A stretch of 64,000 bases of DNA from Clostridia bacterium (GCA_017409265.1 JAFQSY010000004.1:16526-80525); one strand, 5' to 3'. Shown: positions 24,951 to 34,414, counted from the first letter of the stretch. The notes: generated by a model from the sequence alone, not told the origin. Made by a program: numbers and translations.

Positions 24951-25760
24951 ATGAAATATTTAAAGAATTTTTATAAATACAGATTTCTTCTCCTTGAAAT
25001 TGTAAGAAAAAATATCAAACTGCAATACAGAAACTCCGTGCTCGGTATTTTCTGGACATTTCTCCAGCCGCTTTTGACAACGATAATTCTTGTTATTGTT
25101 TTCGGCGGAGTTTTCGGCGGAAAACGCGCAGGAGTGGTAAACTACCCGATTTATCTGCTCTGCGGACGCTTGATTTTTGAATTTTTCACTCAATCAACCA
25201 AAAGAGCAATGCGCTCAATCAGAAACAGCGCATCGGTTATCAAGAAGGTTTATGTTCCGAAGTATATCTATCCGCTTTCAAACATAATTGCAAACTTCGT
25301 GACATTCCTTATTTCTCTTACCGTGCTTGTTTGTTTCATGGTATATTTCTACTTCTTCTCAAACGAGCCGCCCCACATCACTCCCTATATTTTCCTTTCA
25401 CCTATCCCCATTCTGATACTTCTTTTAGTCAGCGTCGGTGTCGGCCTTATTCTTTCGACACTTGAGGTTTTCTTCAAGGATGTTGAATATCTTTATGAGG
25501 TTTTCTGCACACTCCTTTTCTACCTCACCCCGATTTTCTATCAGGTTGAGCAGCTTAACATCCAAAGCGAGATTTTTAAAATGGCTCTCATGGCAAATCC
25601 GCTTTATTCGATCACACAGATGTTCCGAAGCTGTGTGCTTTACGGCGAAATGTTCAACATGAATCATCTCCTTTATTCGCTCGCATTCGGAATAGTTACT
25701 GTTGTAATCGGTCTTATCGCTTTCTACAAAAAGCAGGATAAATTCATCCTTCATATTTAA
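24951..25760 (+). CDS. Teichoic-acid/polysaccharide ABC exporter permease (TagG-like)
   Basis: 269 residues, with six predicted transmembrane helices and the ABC-2 layout. The N-terminal amphipathic segment and RNSVLGIFWTFLQPLL motif are typical of TagG/Wzm. With the ATPase gene that follows it would flip lipid-linked polymer to the outer face of the membrane. It starts 16 bases after the preceding glycosyltransferase. TagG (teichoic acid) and Wzm (O-antigen or capsule) cannot be told apart by sequence alone; the TarI/TarJ neighbours favour teichoic acid. Confidence 0.88.
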   Translation: MKYLKNFYKYRFLLLEIVRKNIKLQYRNSVLGIFWTFLQPLLTTIILVIVFGGVFGGKRAGVVNYPIYLLCGRLIFEFFTQSTKRAMRSIRNSASVIKKVYVPKYIYPLSNIIANFVTFLISLTVLVCFMVYFYFFSNEPPHITPYIFLSPIPILILLLVSVGVGLILSTLEVFFKDVEYLYEVFCTLLFYLTPIFYQVEQLNIQSEIFKMALMANPLYSITQMFRSCVLYGEMFNMNHLLYSLAFGIVTVVIGLIAFYKKQDKFILHI

Positions 25761-25774
25761 AGGAGTAAATCGAA

Positions 25775-26521
25775 ATGGGAAAACCCGCAATTGTTGTTGA
25801 AAACATGAGCATGTTATTCAACCTCAACAAAGAAAAGGTTGATAACCTTAAAGAATATTTTATCAAGCTTGTCACAAGAAAGCTTCATTTCACAGAATTC
25901 TGGGCGCTTCAGGACATAAGCTTTACTGTTGAAAAAGGCGAAAGAGTCGGTGTTCTCGGTTTTAACGGTGCAGGCAAATCAACTCTGCTCAAGGTTATCG
26001 CAGGCGTACTCAAGCCCACAAAGGGCAGCGTTAAGGTGAACGGAGTTATCGCACCCATGCTTGAGCTCGGTGCAGGCTTTGACATGAACTATTCGGGCAA
26101 AGAGAACATCTATCTCTACGGCGCAACCATGGGCTATTCAAGAAAATTCATTGAAGAAAAATATGATGAAATCGTTGAATTTTCCGAGCTGAATGATTTT
26201 ATTGATGTTCCCGTAAAAAACTATTCATCGGGAATGAGAGCAAGGCTCGGCTTTGCAATTGCAACCGCCGTCGAGCCTGAAATCCTTATTCTTGATGAGG
26301 TTTTATCCGTAGGCGACGCAAAATTCAGACAGAAGAGCGAAGCAAAGGTACGCTCAATGTTTGACAAGGGAACAACGGTTTTGTTTGTTTCTCACAGCAC
26401 ACAGCAGGTGCTTAACATATGCAACAAAGCGATTATCCTTGACCACGGAAAGCTGATTGCTCAAGGCGACGCCAAGGAAATCTGCGCTCAATATGACCGC
26501 ATGGTTAAAGGCGGTAAATAA
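25775..26521 (+). CDS. Teichoic-acid/polysaccharide exporter ATPase (TagH-like)
   Basis: 248 residues. Walker A GFNGAGKST (62-70), signature SSGMRARL and Walker B ILILDEVLSVGD are intact. The inserted N-terminal segment and the GAGFDMNYSGKENIYLYG region mark the TagH/Wzt group. It stops soon after the ABC domain, so it has no C-terminal polymer-recognition domain of the long Wzt kind. It follows the permease by 14 bases and forms the transporter with it on the inner membrane face. Confidence 0.88.
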   Translation: MGKPAIVVENMSMLFNLNKEKVDNLKEYFIKLVTRKLHFTEFWALQDISFTVEKGERVGVLGFNGAGKSTLLKVIAGVLKPTKGSVKVNGVIAPMLELGAGFDMNYSGKENIYLYGATMGYSRKFIEEKYDEIVEFSELNDFIDVPVKNYSSGMRARLGFAIATAVEPEILILDEVLSVGDAKFRQKSEAKVRSMFDKGTTVLFVSHSTQQVLNICNKAIILDHGKLIAQGDAKEICAQYDRMVKGGK

Positions 26522-26544
26522 TAAAGCTGAAAGGATTGAAAAGC

Positions 26545-27252
26545 ATGGTTTTTGCAGCAGTATTTGCAGGCGGAATCGGCAGCCGAATGGGCAATTCCGA
26601 CACACCCAAGCAATATCTCGAGCTTGGCAACAAGCCTGTTATTATCCATACGATAGAAAAATTCTTCATTAATGACAGAATTGACGAAATTCTTGTTCTC
26701 TGCCCCAAGGCATGGGTTGCACACACACAGGATTTGATTAAAAAGCATCTCCCCGAGGGTAAAAAAGTAACCGTCATTCAAGGCGGTGCATCAAGAAACG
26801 GTACTCTTGAAAATGCAATCGCATATATTGAAGAAAACTATGAAACAAACGAAGAAACAATTCTTGTTACCCATGATGCGGTAAGACCCTTCCTCACACA
26901 CAGAATAATTGAAGAAAACGTTGACGCCGCTCTCAAATACGGCGCATGCGACACGGTTATCCCTGCAACGGACACAATCGTTGAAAGCTGCGACGGCAAG
27001 ATGATAACCTCAATTCCCGAACGCAACAAGATGTTCCAGGGTCAGACTCCGCAGTCATTCCGTCTTAAGGAGCTTGAAAGAGTTCTTTCAAGCCTTACAG
27101 AGGATGAAAAAGCAATTCTCACCGATGCATGCAAAATCTTCTCAATCAAAAGCAAGGATGTTTACATGGTTGACGGTGAGGTTTTCAACATTAAAATCAC
27201 CTATCCCTATGACATGAAAGTAGCCAATACGCTTTTGAAAGGCAAGGATTAA
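26545..27252 (+). CDS. tarI: Ribitol-5-phosphate cytidylyltransferase (TarI-like)
   Basis: 235 residues of the IspD/TarI nucleotidyltransferase family. The CTP-binding loop AGGIGSRMGNSDTPKQY and the DAVRPF and FQGQTPQSF motifs are plain. TarI makes CDP-ribitol from ribitol-5-phosphate for teichoic acid synthesis; the relative IspD makes CDP-methylerythritol. The TarI call rests on the immediate TarJ partner and on the polymer cluster around it. ATG was chosen over a TTG 9 bases earlier because AAAGG sits 10 bases before the ATG but touches the TTG. Confidence 0.85.
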   Translation: MVFAAVFAGGIGSRMGNSDTPKQYLELGNKPVIIHTIEKFFINDRIDEILVLCPKAWVAHTQDLIKKHLPEGKKVTVIQGGASRNGTLENAIAYIEENYETNEETILVTHDAVRPFLTHRIIEENVDAALKYGACDTVIPATDTIVESCDGKMITSIPERNKMFQGQTPQSFRLKELERVLSSLTEDEKAILTDACKIFSIKSKDVYMVDGEVFNIKITYPYDMKVANTLLKGKD

Positions 27253-27253
27253 G

Positions 27254-28276
27254 ATGATTAATACCGTTTACAGGCTCATTGCACCCGGCATGATTGACGT
27301 TGCCTGCACAGAGCCGGATATAAAAAATAATGTTATTCTCCGCCCGCTTTATCTTTCGATATGCAAGGCAGACCAGCGCTACTATCTCGGCAACAGAAGC
27401 CGTGAAGTGCTTAAAGCAAAGCTCCCCATGGCGCTCATTCACGAATGCTGTGCCAAGGTTGTTTTTGACCCGACAGGCAATTTCAGGAGCGGTGAAATTG
27501 TTGTTCCTGTTCCGAACATGCCTATGGAAGAAGACGACGTTATTGCGGAGAATTATCTCACTACAAGCCGTTTCTGCTCCAGCGGATATGACGGTTTTTT
27601 GAGAGATTATATTGATATGCCGCCGGACAGACTTGTAAGAGTCCCCGACGGAGTTGACCCGAGAATAGCATCCTTTGCAGAGCTTATCAGCGTTGCTGTT
27701 CATGCGGTGCGCAGATTTGAAAGATTTTCTCATTCAAGAAAAAATTCAATCGGCATCTGGGGCGACGGCAATGTCGGATTTATAACCGCACTCATTCTCA
27801 AAGCACTCTACCCCGAAACAAAGCTCTATATTTTCGGAACGGTTTATGAAAAGCTCGGCTATTTTTCATTTGCAGACGGAGCTTATCACGTTGACCATGT
27901 TCCCGAGGGGCTTAAGATTGACCATGCGTTTGAATGCGTCGGCGGCGAAGGTTCAAGATTTGCGCTTGCCCAGATTATCGACCTTATAAACCCAGAAGGC
28001 ACAGTCGGTCTTATGGGAGTAAGCGAAAGATTTGTTGATATCAACACAAGAATGGTGCTCGAAAGAGGTCTTTGCCTTTTCGGTTCAAGCCGCAGCGGCG
28101 TTTCCGATTTCCAAAAGACAATGGATATTCTTGCCGAAAACCCGAAAATTTCTGCTTATCTTGAAAACCTTATCGGTACCGTTGCCGAAATAAAATCAAT
28201 TGCTGATATCCACTCTGCTTTTGCGCAGGATATCAGCCGTAATTTCGGCAAAACCGTTTTGAAATGGGATAAATAA
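27254..28276 (+). CDS. tarJ: Ribulose-5-phosphate reductase (TarJ-like)
   Basis: 340 residues of the zinc alcohol dehydrogenase family, TarJ branch. TarJ reduces ribulose-5-phosphate to ribitol-5-phosphate with NADPH, feeding TarI. Visible marks are LSICKADQRYY and HECC at the zinc site, and IWGDGNVGF at the cofactor fold. The gene starts 1 base after tarI, and the pair is the classic CDP-ribitol module. The enzyme acts in the cytoplasm. Confidence 0.88.
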   Translation: MINTVYRLIAPGMIDVACTEPDIKNNVILRPLYLSICKADQRYYLGNRSREVLKAKLPMALIHECCAKVVFDPTGNFRSGEIVVPVPNMPMEEDDVIAENYLTTSRFCSSGYDGFLRDYIDMPPDRLVRVPDGVDPRIASFAELISVAVHAVRRFERFSHSRKNSIGIWGDGNVGFITALILKALYPETKLYIFGTVYEKLGYFSFADGAYHVDHVPEGLKIDHAFECVGGEGSRFALAQIIDLINPEGTVGLMGVSERFVDINTRMVLERGLCLFGSSRSGVSDFQKTMDILAENPKISAYLENLIGTVAEIKSIADIHSAFAQDISRNFGKTVLKWDK

Positions 28277-28278
28277 TC

Positions 28279-29583
28279 ATGAATTTCAAATATAAATTTT
28301 CAGTAATTGTTCCCTGCTATAACAGCGAAAAATTTCTTAAAGAAACTCTCGATAATCTCCTTGGGCAGACACTCAAGGAGATTCAAATTATTACCGTCAA
28401 TGACGGCTCAACAGATTCCACCGCAGACATTATTGCTGAATATTCCGCAAACAACACCAACATTCTCTCACTTTATCAGGAGAATGCAGGTGTATCCGCC
28501 GCAAGGAACAACGGCATTGACCATGCCGAGGGAAAATACACAACCTTTCTCGACAGCGATGATTTATTCAGTGAGAATGCACTTGAAGCAATGTATAACG
28601 CGCTTGAAGAAACGGGCGCAGACCTCGGCATTTACAGACTCATGCGCTTCGGCTACGGCGGAACCGAATTTAATCCGATAGTAGATTCTCTCGCAAAAGA
28701 TAAACACATTGATTGCTATGATAAGCGACTTCTTTGGAACTTTCTTTGCAACAAATGTTACAGAACGGAGCTTCTGCAAAAAAGCGGTATCCGCTTCCCT
28801 TCCCTGCGTTACAGCGAGGACGGCGCATTCTTTATGCAGTTCGTTTATAAAACACAGCCGAAAATTACGGGTATTTATGATGCCGTTCTGAAATACCGCA
28901 GACTTGCCCCCGAGCAGGGATATTCCGTCAGCCAAAGAATTGAGCTTGAGCTTGTTGAGCATTTTTCCCGCTCACATGAGCTGATTTATGATGCGGCAAA
29001 TGCATCGTTCTACGATAAAAACTGCGATAATCCCGAGGACTATCTTCAGGAAATCCTGAACAAAAACTTCACCGCTCTTGTCAATGAGTTTTACCGTTCT
29101 CTCTGGAGAGGCGATGACGAAACCGTTGCATTCATCGGTAAAAAAGCTTCGGAAATCAGAGGAAAAATGACCTCCGAAACAAAGAAAAAATGCAGCAACG
29201 TTATCAAGGATATCGGCGAACCGATTTTCTCTAAATCTGAAATAGCTAAAAAACCATTTGTCAGCGTTATCGCAAAAAAACCGTCAAAGGATTTTATTCA
29301 TACTCTTTATGCACAGACAATGCCTGTTTTTGAGCTCATAACAGCAGAAAATACAGACTTGCCGAAACATGAGAACATTACTTTTCTGACTTCAAGGAGT
29401 TTTAAAAAGTTTGCTAAAAAGACAGCAAAAGGAAAAATCACCATTATCCTCAAGGGCAATGAGCATCTCGATATGCGATTTTTGAAGGTGATTTCTCTTT
29501 TGAAGCGTTCTCCCAAATTCGGAATCCTGCCCGATTTTGTTATAAAATTCGGTGCACTTTTATTCCTTAAAATTAAGAAATAA
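28279..29583 (+). CDS. Family 2 glycosyltransferase with C-terminal extension
   Basis: 434 residues. The first 230 are a GT2 catalytic domain (SVIVPCYNSEKFL, NDGSTDST, NAGVSAARNNG, FLDSDD and YSEDGAFF motifs). The last 200 residues are helical and basic, with no recognised domain; similar two-part GTs modify teichoic or capsular polymers. It follows tarJ by 2 bases. The sugar transferred is unknown; it may decorate poly-ribitol phosphate. Confidence 0.8.
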   Translation: MNFKYKFSVIVPCYNSEKFLKETLDNLLGQTLKEIQIITVNDGSTDSTADIIAEYSANNTNILSLYQENAGVSAARNNGIDHAEGKYTTFLDSDDLFSENALEAMYNALEETGADLGIYRLMRFGYGGTEFNPIVDSLAKDKHIDCYDKRLLWNFLCNKCYRTELLQKSGIRFPSLRYSEDGAFFMQFVYKTQPKITGIYDAVLKYRRLAPEQGYSVSQRIELELVEHFSRSHELIYDAANASFYDKNCDNPEDYLQEILNKNFTALVNEFYRSLWRGDDETVAFIGKKASEIRGKMTSETKKKCSNVIKDIGEPIFSKSEIAKKPFVSVIAKKPSKDFIHTLYAQTMPVFELITAENTDLPKHENITFLTSRSFKKFAKKTAKGKITIILKGNEHLDMRFLKVISLLKRSPKFGILPDFVIKFGALLFLKIKK

Positions 29584-29596
29584 TGAGGTTTTGTTT

Positions 29597-30742
29597 TTGA
29601 AAAAACTTTTCTATGCGCTGTATGCTCTGTTTTTCAACATCAGCAGAAAATTATTCCCGATAAAGCAAAACAGAATAGCGTTTGTCGCCCCACATAACGG
29701 TGGTGATGCCGATTCCCTCGGCACACTGCGTACATATGCCGAAAAAAAAGGCGGATTTGATATTGTTACAATATCAACAACCGATTTGCACCTTGATTTT
29801 TCGGGAGTTGGTGCGCTCGTTTCTTCCGTTTTTAAAGCAATTGGATTTTTCACAGTAAAAGCAAAAGCACTTGCAACTTCAAAATATGTATTTCTTAACG
29901 ATAATTTCATGCCGATGGCATCACTCAGATTCAGTCCCAAGGCGGTCATCACACAGCTTTGGCATGCAGAGGGTGCGTTCAAAAAATTCGGACTTTCCGC
30001 TCCGCTGACAGATGACGTGAGAGAGCGTGAAAAGAAATGCTCCGAAAAACTTACATACATTGTCTGTTCTTCAAGAAACGTTGCTCCGATTTATGCAGAA
30101 GCATTCGGAGTTGTTGAAAGCAAGATTCTGCCTCTCGGTTCGCCGAGAACAGATTCTCTTCTGCGCGAGCAAAACGTCCAGAAGCTGCGCGAGGATTTTG
30201 ATAAAAGGCACCCAGAATGCAAGGGCAAAAAGCTTGTTCTCTATGCACCGACATTCCGTGATGACCCCGAAACGGACAAAAATCTTGTGAAAAAGATTGA
30301 TGTTGAAGCGTTCAAACGTGAGCTTGGCTCGGAATATGCTCTTCTTATAAAGCTGCATCCGCAGATTCATTCAGGAAATTCCGTCAGCGGTACGGTTGAC
30401 GTCACAAAAGGTCATAATATAACCGACCTCACGCTCATCAGCGATATGCTGATAACAGACTATTCCTCGGTCTGCATGGATTTCGCCCTGCTTTCAAAGC
30501 CCTGCATTTTCTTTGCATTTGATCTTGAGTCCTACGAAAAAGAACGCTCTTTCTATTTTGATTATGAAAGCTATGTACCGGGACCTGTTGTCAGAGATTT
30601 CAGCTCTGTTATTGAAGCAATAAAAAATCCCCGAAACAGCAAAGATAAACTCCGCTCTTTCAGAGATTTCAATTTTGATTATATTGACTGCAATAATACC
30701 GAAAGGATTTTTAACCGCATTATTTCAGCCAATCCTCAATAA
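29597..30742 (+). CDS. CDP-glycerol/ribitol polyolphosphate transferase (TarB/TarF-like)
   Basis: 381 residues of the CDP-glycerol glycerophosphotransferase family. Family marks: LWHAEGAFKKFG, PRTDSL, YAPTFRDD, IKLHPQ and TDYSSVCMDFALL. Members add glycerol- or ribitol-phosphate units to lipid-linked precursors at the inner membrane face. The basic, hydrophobic N-terminus (KKLFYALYALFF) suits membrane association. TTG was chosen as start because GAGG lies 8 bases before it. Its 3' end overlaps the convergent gene by 23 bases. Primase, polymerase or linkage role cannot be resolved. Confidence 0.85.
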   Translation: MKKLFYALYALFFNISRKLFPIKQNRIAFVAPHNGGDADSLGTLRTYAEKKGGFDIVTISTTDLHLDFSGVGALVSSVFKAIGFFTVKAKALATSKYVFLNDNFMPMASLRFSPKAVITQLWHAEGAFKKFGLSAPLTDDVREREKKCSEKLTYIVCSSRNVAPIYAEAFGVVESKILPLGSPRTDSLLREQNVQKLREDFDKRHPECKGKKLVLYAPTFRDDPETDKNLVKKIDVEAFKRELGSEYALLIKLHPQIHSGNSVSGTVDVTKGHNITDLTLISDMLITDYSSVCMDFALLSKPCIFFAFDLESYEKERSFYFDYESYVPGPVVRDFSSVIEAIKNPRNSKDKLRSFRDFNFDYIDCNNTERIFNRIISANPQ

Positions 30743-31838
30743 TTTTAACAACTCTTTCGGTTGAATGACCGTCGCATGCATTAAGCTGCCTGTTTCTGAA
30801 TTTTTGAATTTGGTCAACGGGCGGTTTTTCTTTTGTACGTCGGACAGCCGAAAGTAAATCCTTTGAATCGGTTATCATTTCTCCCGGCAAATTCTCGGGA
30901 AATTTAAGATAAAAACCTCTTTCATATTCCCTATAATCGGGACAGTAAAATACATTCGGAACATTAAGAAGACATGCATCATAGATAACAGATGAATAAT
31001 CTGTTATAACAACATCACTTGCGGCGGTCAGTTCAAGAGTCGATTCGTCCGTAAGATCATATATATTATTAAATGTATTATTGCAAAGCCTGTAATTCAT
31101 CATCGGATGACGTCTGATAATAAATATTTCATCATCACAAAGCTCTGCGCTCAATGCATTCCAATCAATTCCAGGGTCATATTTATATTTTTCTCCGTCA
31201 CGTTCACGGAAAGTAGGACAGTAAAGATATATTTTTTTGTTTTTAAATTCGGGGTATCTTTCATAAACTGCGATTCTCATCAAATCAGCATCGGTGAAAA
31301 GCCTGTCAGTTCTCGGGAGTCCGACAGCAAGGCAGATATCCTTACTCACACCGAATGCACCTGCATAAAACTTTCGGCATTCCTCGCCTGTCACCGCAAC
31401 AGCAGAATACTGCGCATGAGTTGCCCTCTCCTGCTCTTTTGTAAGCTTTGACGGAGCATCAAGACCGAACATTTTGAACGCTCCGCAGGCGTGCCATATT
31501 TGAAAAACCTTTTGTTCTTTTCTGAATTTCGTATAACGGGAATATCGCAGATAATCATCAGTAACGATAACCTTGCTTGTCAGAATATAAAAGAGCGCTT
31601 TCAGACTAACAGCATGTGAATGAGGGAGCTTGTGCGCAAAAATCATTTTTTCGGCATTCACCGAATCATAGACAGCTCTTGCATTGTCAAGCAGTCTGCC
31701 ATCAGCTCTTATTGTAAAAAATAAAACCCTGTTTTTCACGGGCATCATTTTACACATAAGGCACCAGACTTTATAAAACAAGCCTATAAGCTTCTGCCCT
31801 ATTCTGTTTGAAAGCAGTTTTTTCAGCAGATTTTTCAT
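30720..31838 (-). CDS. Second polyolphosphate transferase (TarB/TarF-like), opposite strand
   Basis: 372 residues, same family as the convergent gene: IWHACGAFKMFGLD, PRTDRLF, YCPTFRERDG, RRHPM and TDYSSVIYDACLL. N-terminal residues are basic and hydrophobic (KNLLKKLLSNRIGQKLIGLFYK), typical of membrane association. It shares a 23-base antisense overlap with the plus-strand copy, so it is unlikely to share its transcript. It lies just downstream of tRNA-Gln on the same strand, behind the tRNA terminator. Likely primase/polymerase pair with its neighbour, by inference only. Confidence 0.85.
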   Translation of the reverse strand: MKNLLKKLLSNRIGQKLIGLFYKVWCLMCKMMPVKNRVLFFTIRADGRLLDNARAVYDSVNAEKMIFAHKLPHSHAVSLKALFYILTSKVIVTDDYLRYSRYTKFRKEQKVFQIWHACGAFKMFGLDAPSKLTKEQERATHAQYSAVAVTGEECRKFYAGAFGVSKDICLAVGLPRTDRLFTDADLMRIAVYERYPEFKNKKIYLYCPTFRERDGEKYKYDPGIDWNALSAELCDDEIFIIRRHPMMNYRLCNNTFNNIYDLTDESTLELTAASDVVITDYSSVIYDACLLNVPNVFYCPDYREYERGFYLKFPENLPGEMITDSKDLLSAVRRTKEKPPVDQIQKFRNRQLNACDGHSTERVVKIIEDWLK

Positions 31839-31864
31839 TCTAAAAACTCCGATTAATAAGTGAA

Positions 31865-31892
31865 AATCCCGTCTGCGAAAGCAAACGGGATT
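31865..31892 (-). terminator. Terminator of tRNA-Gln
   Basis: AATCCCGT-TTGC loop GCA-ACGGGATT style stem with one mismatch and a GAAA/TTTC loop, followed by TTTTC on the minus strand. It lies 3 bases beyond the tRNA CCA end. Confidence 0.75.
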
Positions 31893-31894
31893 AT

Positions 31895-31968
31895 TGGCTG
31901 GGGAATAGGGATTCGAACCCCAACAAACAGAGTCAGAGTCTGTCGTGCTACCGTTACACTATTCCCCA
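31895..31968 (-). tRNA. tRNA-Gln (anticodon CUG)
   Basis: A 74-base tRNA with encoded CCA. Acceptor TGGGGAA pairs with TTCCCCA (7 bp); the D-arm (AACGGTAGC), an anticodon stem ACAGA/TCTGT with loop CTCTGAC, and a GGTTCGAATCC T-arm are all present. The anticodon CTG is at 31934-31936 on the plus-strand map. It has its own promoter and terminator. tRNA 3' ends are common integration sites, and the surface-polymer cluster ends here. Confidence 0.95.
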
Positions 31969-31998
31969 ATGTAACTCGCATCTGGGCTACGGATATAT

Positions 31999-32026
31999 AT
32001 TATACACACTTGATAAAAAAAGTCAA
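31999..32026 (-). promoter_or_regulatory. Promoter of tRNA-Gln
   Basis: On the minus strand TTGACT, a 16-base spacer and TATAAT. The distance to the tRNA 5' end is about 30 bases, leaving a short leader to be trimmed. Confidence 0.8.
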
Positions 32027-32147
32027 CACTTTTTTAAAATTTTTTCGAAAAATTTTTACATTTATTTTTTTGTTGTAAAATCTCTCCGATTGTATTAAAA
32101 TTATACAGAAAAGGATGTTTTCCTTTATGTCTTTTTGAGGTGATACT

Positions 32148-34376
32148 ATGCATAATTGGAGTGCAAAATGGATAGGAGCTGACATGACGGTCAATGACCG
32201 CTTTGCTCCTGTATTCAAAAAAGAATTTGACGTTACAAAAGAAATAAAAAAAGCTGAAATTCTCATTTGCGGACTCGGTCTTTTCGAGCTGAAAGTCAAC
32301 GGTATTCTTCCCGACGACAGCGTTCTTAATCCTGCTCATACACAATACAGCAAAACCGTTCTTTACCGTGCTTTTGACATTACAAATCTGCTTGAAAAAC
32401 ATAATATTATCACAGTCGAGCTCGGTAACAGCTTTTTTAATGAAACAACCGATGTCTGGGATTGGGATAAGGCATCCTGGCGTTCTGCGCCGAAACTCAT
32501 TGCAGAGCTTTTAATTGAATATTCAGACGGAACAGACGAAAAAATTCTTACCGACAAATCATGGCTTGTAACTCTCGACGGTCCGACAACAGCAAACAGC
32601 ATCTACCTCGGTGAAACATATGATGCAAGACATAAGAATTTTAAATGGCAAAATGCAATTGCCGTTTCTGCTCCCGATGGTGAGCTTAAACTGCAGGATA
32701 TGCCGCCGATAAGACGTATCAATGAATTTAAGCCTGCTATGGTTTCGTGCCACGAATGCGGAAGCTATATAATCACCGCTCCCGAAATGATGACGGGCTG
32801 GGCAAAAATCAGAATTGATGCACCCAAAGATGCTGAAGTTTTTATCACCTACGGCGAAAAGCTGACCGCTGAAGGAAGAGTTCAGAAAATCGGAAAAGGC
32901 GAAGGGCATGGCTGCGAATGGTGGCCCAAAAGCTACATTCAGCATGACTGCTTTATCAGCAACGGCAAACCGTTTGAATTTGAGCCGAAATTCAGCTATA
33001 AGGGTTTCAAATACATTGAAATTGAAAATCTTGATAAGCTTGAAGCAGATGACATAATACTTTACAGAATCGCAAACGATGTTGAAATCATCGGCGATTT
33101 TGAGTGTTCAAATGAAATGCTTAATAAGCTTCATAAAATCATGGTCAACACCCTGCTCAACAATTTTCAGAGCAAACCCACCGACACCCCCGTATGGGAG
33201 AAAAACGGGTGGCTGGGAGATGCAAACTGTGCCCTGCCCGTAATGATGTATAATTTCGACATGAGCCGATATCTTGAATGCTTTATCGACATTATGGACG
33301 ACTGTTTCAATGAGTACGGCAGCGTTCCCGTAATTGTTCCCTCTGCCGATTGGAGCACGGACAACTCTCCCGTATGGAACACAATTTTTGTTTTCGGTGC
33401 AGAAGCATTGCTCGATTATTGCGGAGAAACTGATTATGTAAAAAGACTTTATCCCGACCTTAAAGCCTTTGCTCAAAAAGATATTGAACAGCTTAAAGAG
33501 CTTGGTTGGGTATGGGGCACAAGAGGCCTTTCGGATTGGGTTGCACCCTCCGGAGGAGAAGATATGGAGGTTCTTCCCGACCCCTCTGAAGGCGCTGAAA
33601 TCTGCTGCACGGCATTCATCTATGCAATGCTCAAATCAATGATTCGCATTTGTGAAAAGCTCGGCATTGATGAGGATATTGCAGAATTTGAAGAAGCTGC
33701 AAATCAGATTTGTTCTGCTTTCAACGATAAGTTCTATAACGCAGAGCTCGGGATTTATGAAACAACAATTTGGAAAGAAATAGGTATCAGAACAAAATAC
33801 AGACAGACCTCAAATCTCCTTCCGCTTTATTTCGGCATAGTGCCCGAGGAACACAAGCAGACGGTAATCAAAAATCTTGCAAACGATTTCATCAGCCGCG
33901 ATTATCACCTTGACACAGGCTGCACGGGAACAAGATTTGTTCTGCCTGTACTCTTTGACAACGGTTATACAGACATCGCCTATAAAGTTCTCACGCAAAA
34001 AACCTATCCGAGCTGGGGTCACTGGCTTGAAAACGGCACGGATTCTGCTTGGGAAAGCTGGGAGAGAACAACACGTTCCAAAAATCACTATTTCCTTGCA
34101 ACATATGATGAGATTTTCTTTACTCACCTTGCAGGAATAAAAAATGTTTGTAACGGTTGGCGCAACTTCACCGTCTCACCGGAGCTTGAATGTGGACTTG
34201 ATTTTATTAAGGCAGCGATAAAAACTCCGCTCGGCAAGGCTGAATGCTCATGGAAAAAGACCGAAAACGGCTTCACCGTTGAAGTAACCGTTCCCGAAGG
34301 CGCAGAAGCACAAATACGCCTCTCGGATAAGCTTGAGGTTATCCAAAAAAGCGGGAAGCAGGTTTATATTATTTAA
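32148..34376 (+). CDS. Alpha-L-rhamnosidase, GH78
   Basis: 742 residues, no signal peptide, so probably cytoplasmic. N-terminal beta domains (about 1-300: KWIGADM, CGLGLFELKVNG) precede an (alpha/alpha)6 barrel and a C-terminal beta domain. Catalytic region motifs for GH78 are seen: EKNGWLGDANCALP (general acid region), SDWVAPSGGED and SWGHWLENGTDSAWESW. It releases terminal L-rhamnose from plant glycosides or polysaccharides taken into the cell. A GAGGTG site precedes the start. It is a single-gene unit ended by a clear terminator. Confidence 0.88.
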   Translation: MHNWSAKWIGADMTVNDRFAPVFKKEFDVTKEIKKAEILICGLGLFELKVNGILPDDSVLNPAHTQYSKTVLYRAFDITNLLEKHNIITVELGNSFFNETTDVWDWDKASWRSAPKLIAELLIEYSDGTDEKILTDKSWLVTLDGPTTANSIYLGETYDARHKNFKWQNAIAVSAPDGELKLQDMPPIRRINEFKPAMVSCHECGSYIITAPEMMTGWAKIRIDAPKDAEVFITYGEKLTAEGRVQKIGKGEGHGCEWWPKSYIQHDCFISNGKPFEFEPKFSYKGFKYIEIENLDKLEADDIILYRIANDVEIIGDFECSNEMLNKLHKIMVNTLLNNFQSKPTDTPVWEKNGWLGDANCALPVMMYNFDMSRYLECFIDIMDDCFNEYGSVPVIVPSADWSTDNSPVWNTIFVFGAEALLDYCGETDYVKRLYPDLKAFAQKDIEQLKELGWVWGTRGLSDWVAPSGGEDMEVLPDPSEGAEICCTAFIYAMLKSMIRICEKLGIDEDIAEFEEAANQICSAFNDKFYNAELGIYETTIWKEIGIRTKYRQTSNLLPLYFGIVPEEHKQTVIKNLANDFISRDYHLDTGCTGTRFVLPVLFDNGYTDIAYKVLTQKTYPSWGHWLENGTDSAWESWERTTRSKNHYFLATYDEIFFTHLAGIKNVCNGWRNFTVSPELECGLDFIKAAIKTPLGKAECSWKKTENGFTVEVTVPEGAEAQIRLSDKLEVIQKSGKQVYII

Positions 34377-34383
34377 AAATTGC

Positions 34384-34408
34384 AAAGGGCGGTTCAAAAC
34401 CGCCCTTT
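34384..34408. terminator. Terminator between rhamnosidase and bofA
   Basis: AAAGGGCGGTT and AACCGCCCTTT (11 bp, 3-base loop), 8 bases after the rhamnosidase stop and just before the end of the convergent bofA gene. It may serve both strands. Confidence 0.8.
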
Positions 34409-34414
34409 AACTAT

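Noticed and set aside
26536-26545. TTG at 26536 as the start of tarI
   Set aside because: It lies right on the AAAGG site; the ATG 9 bases later has normal spacing.
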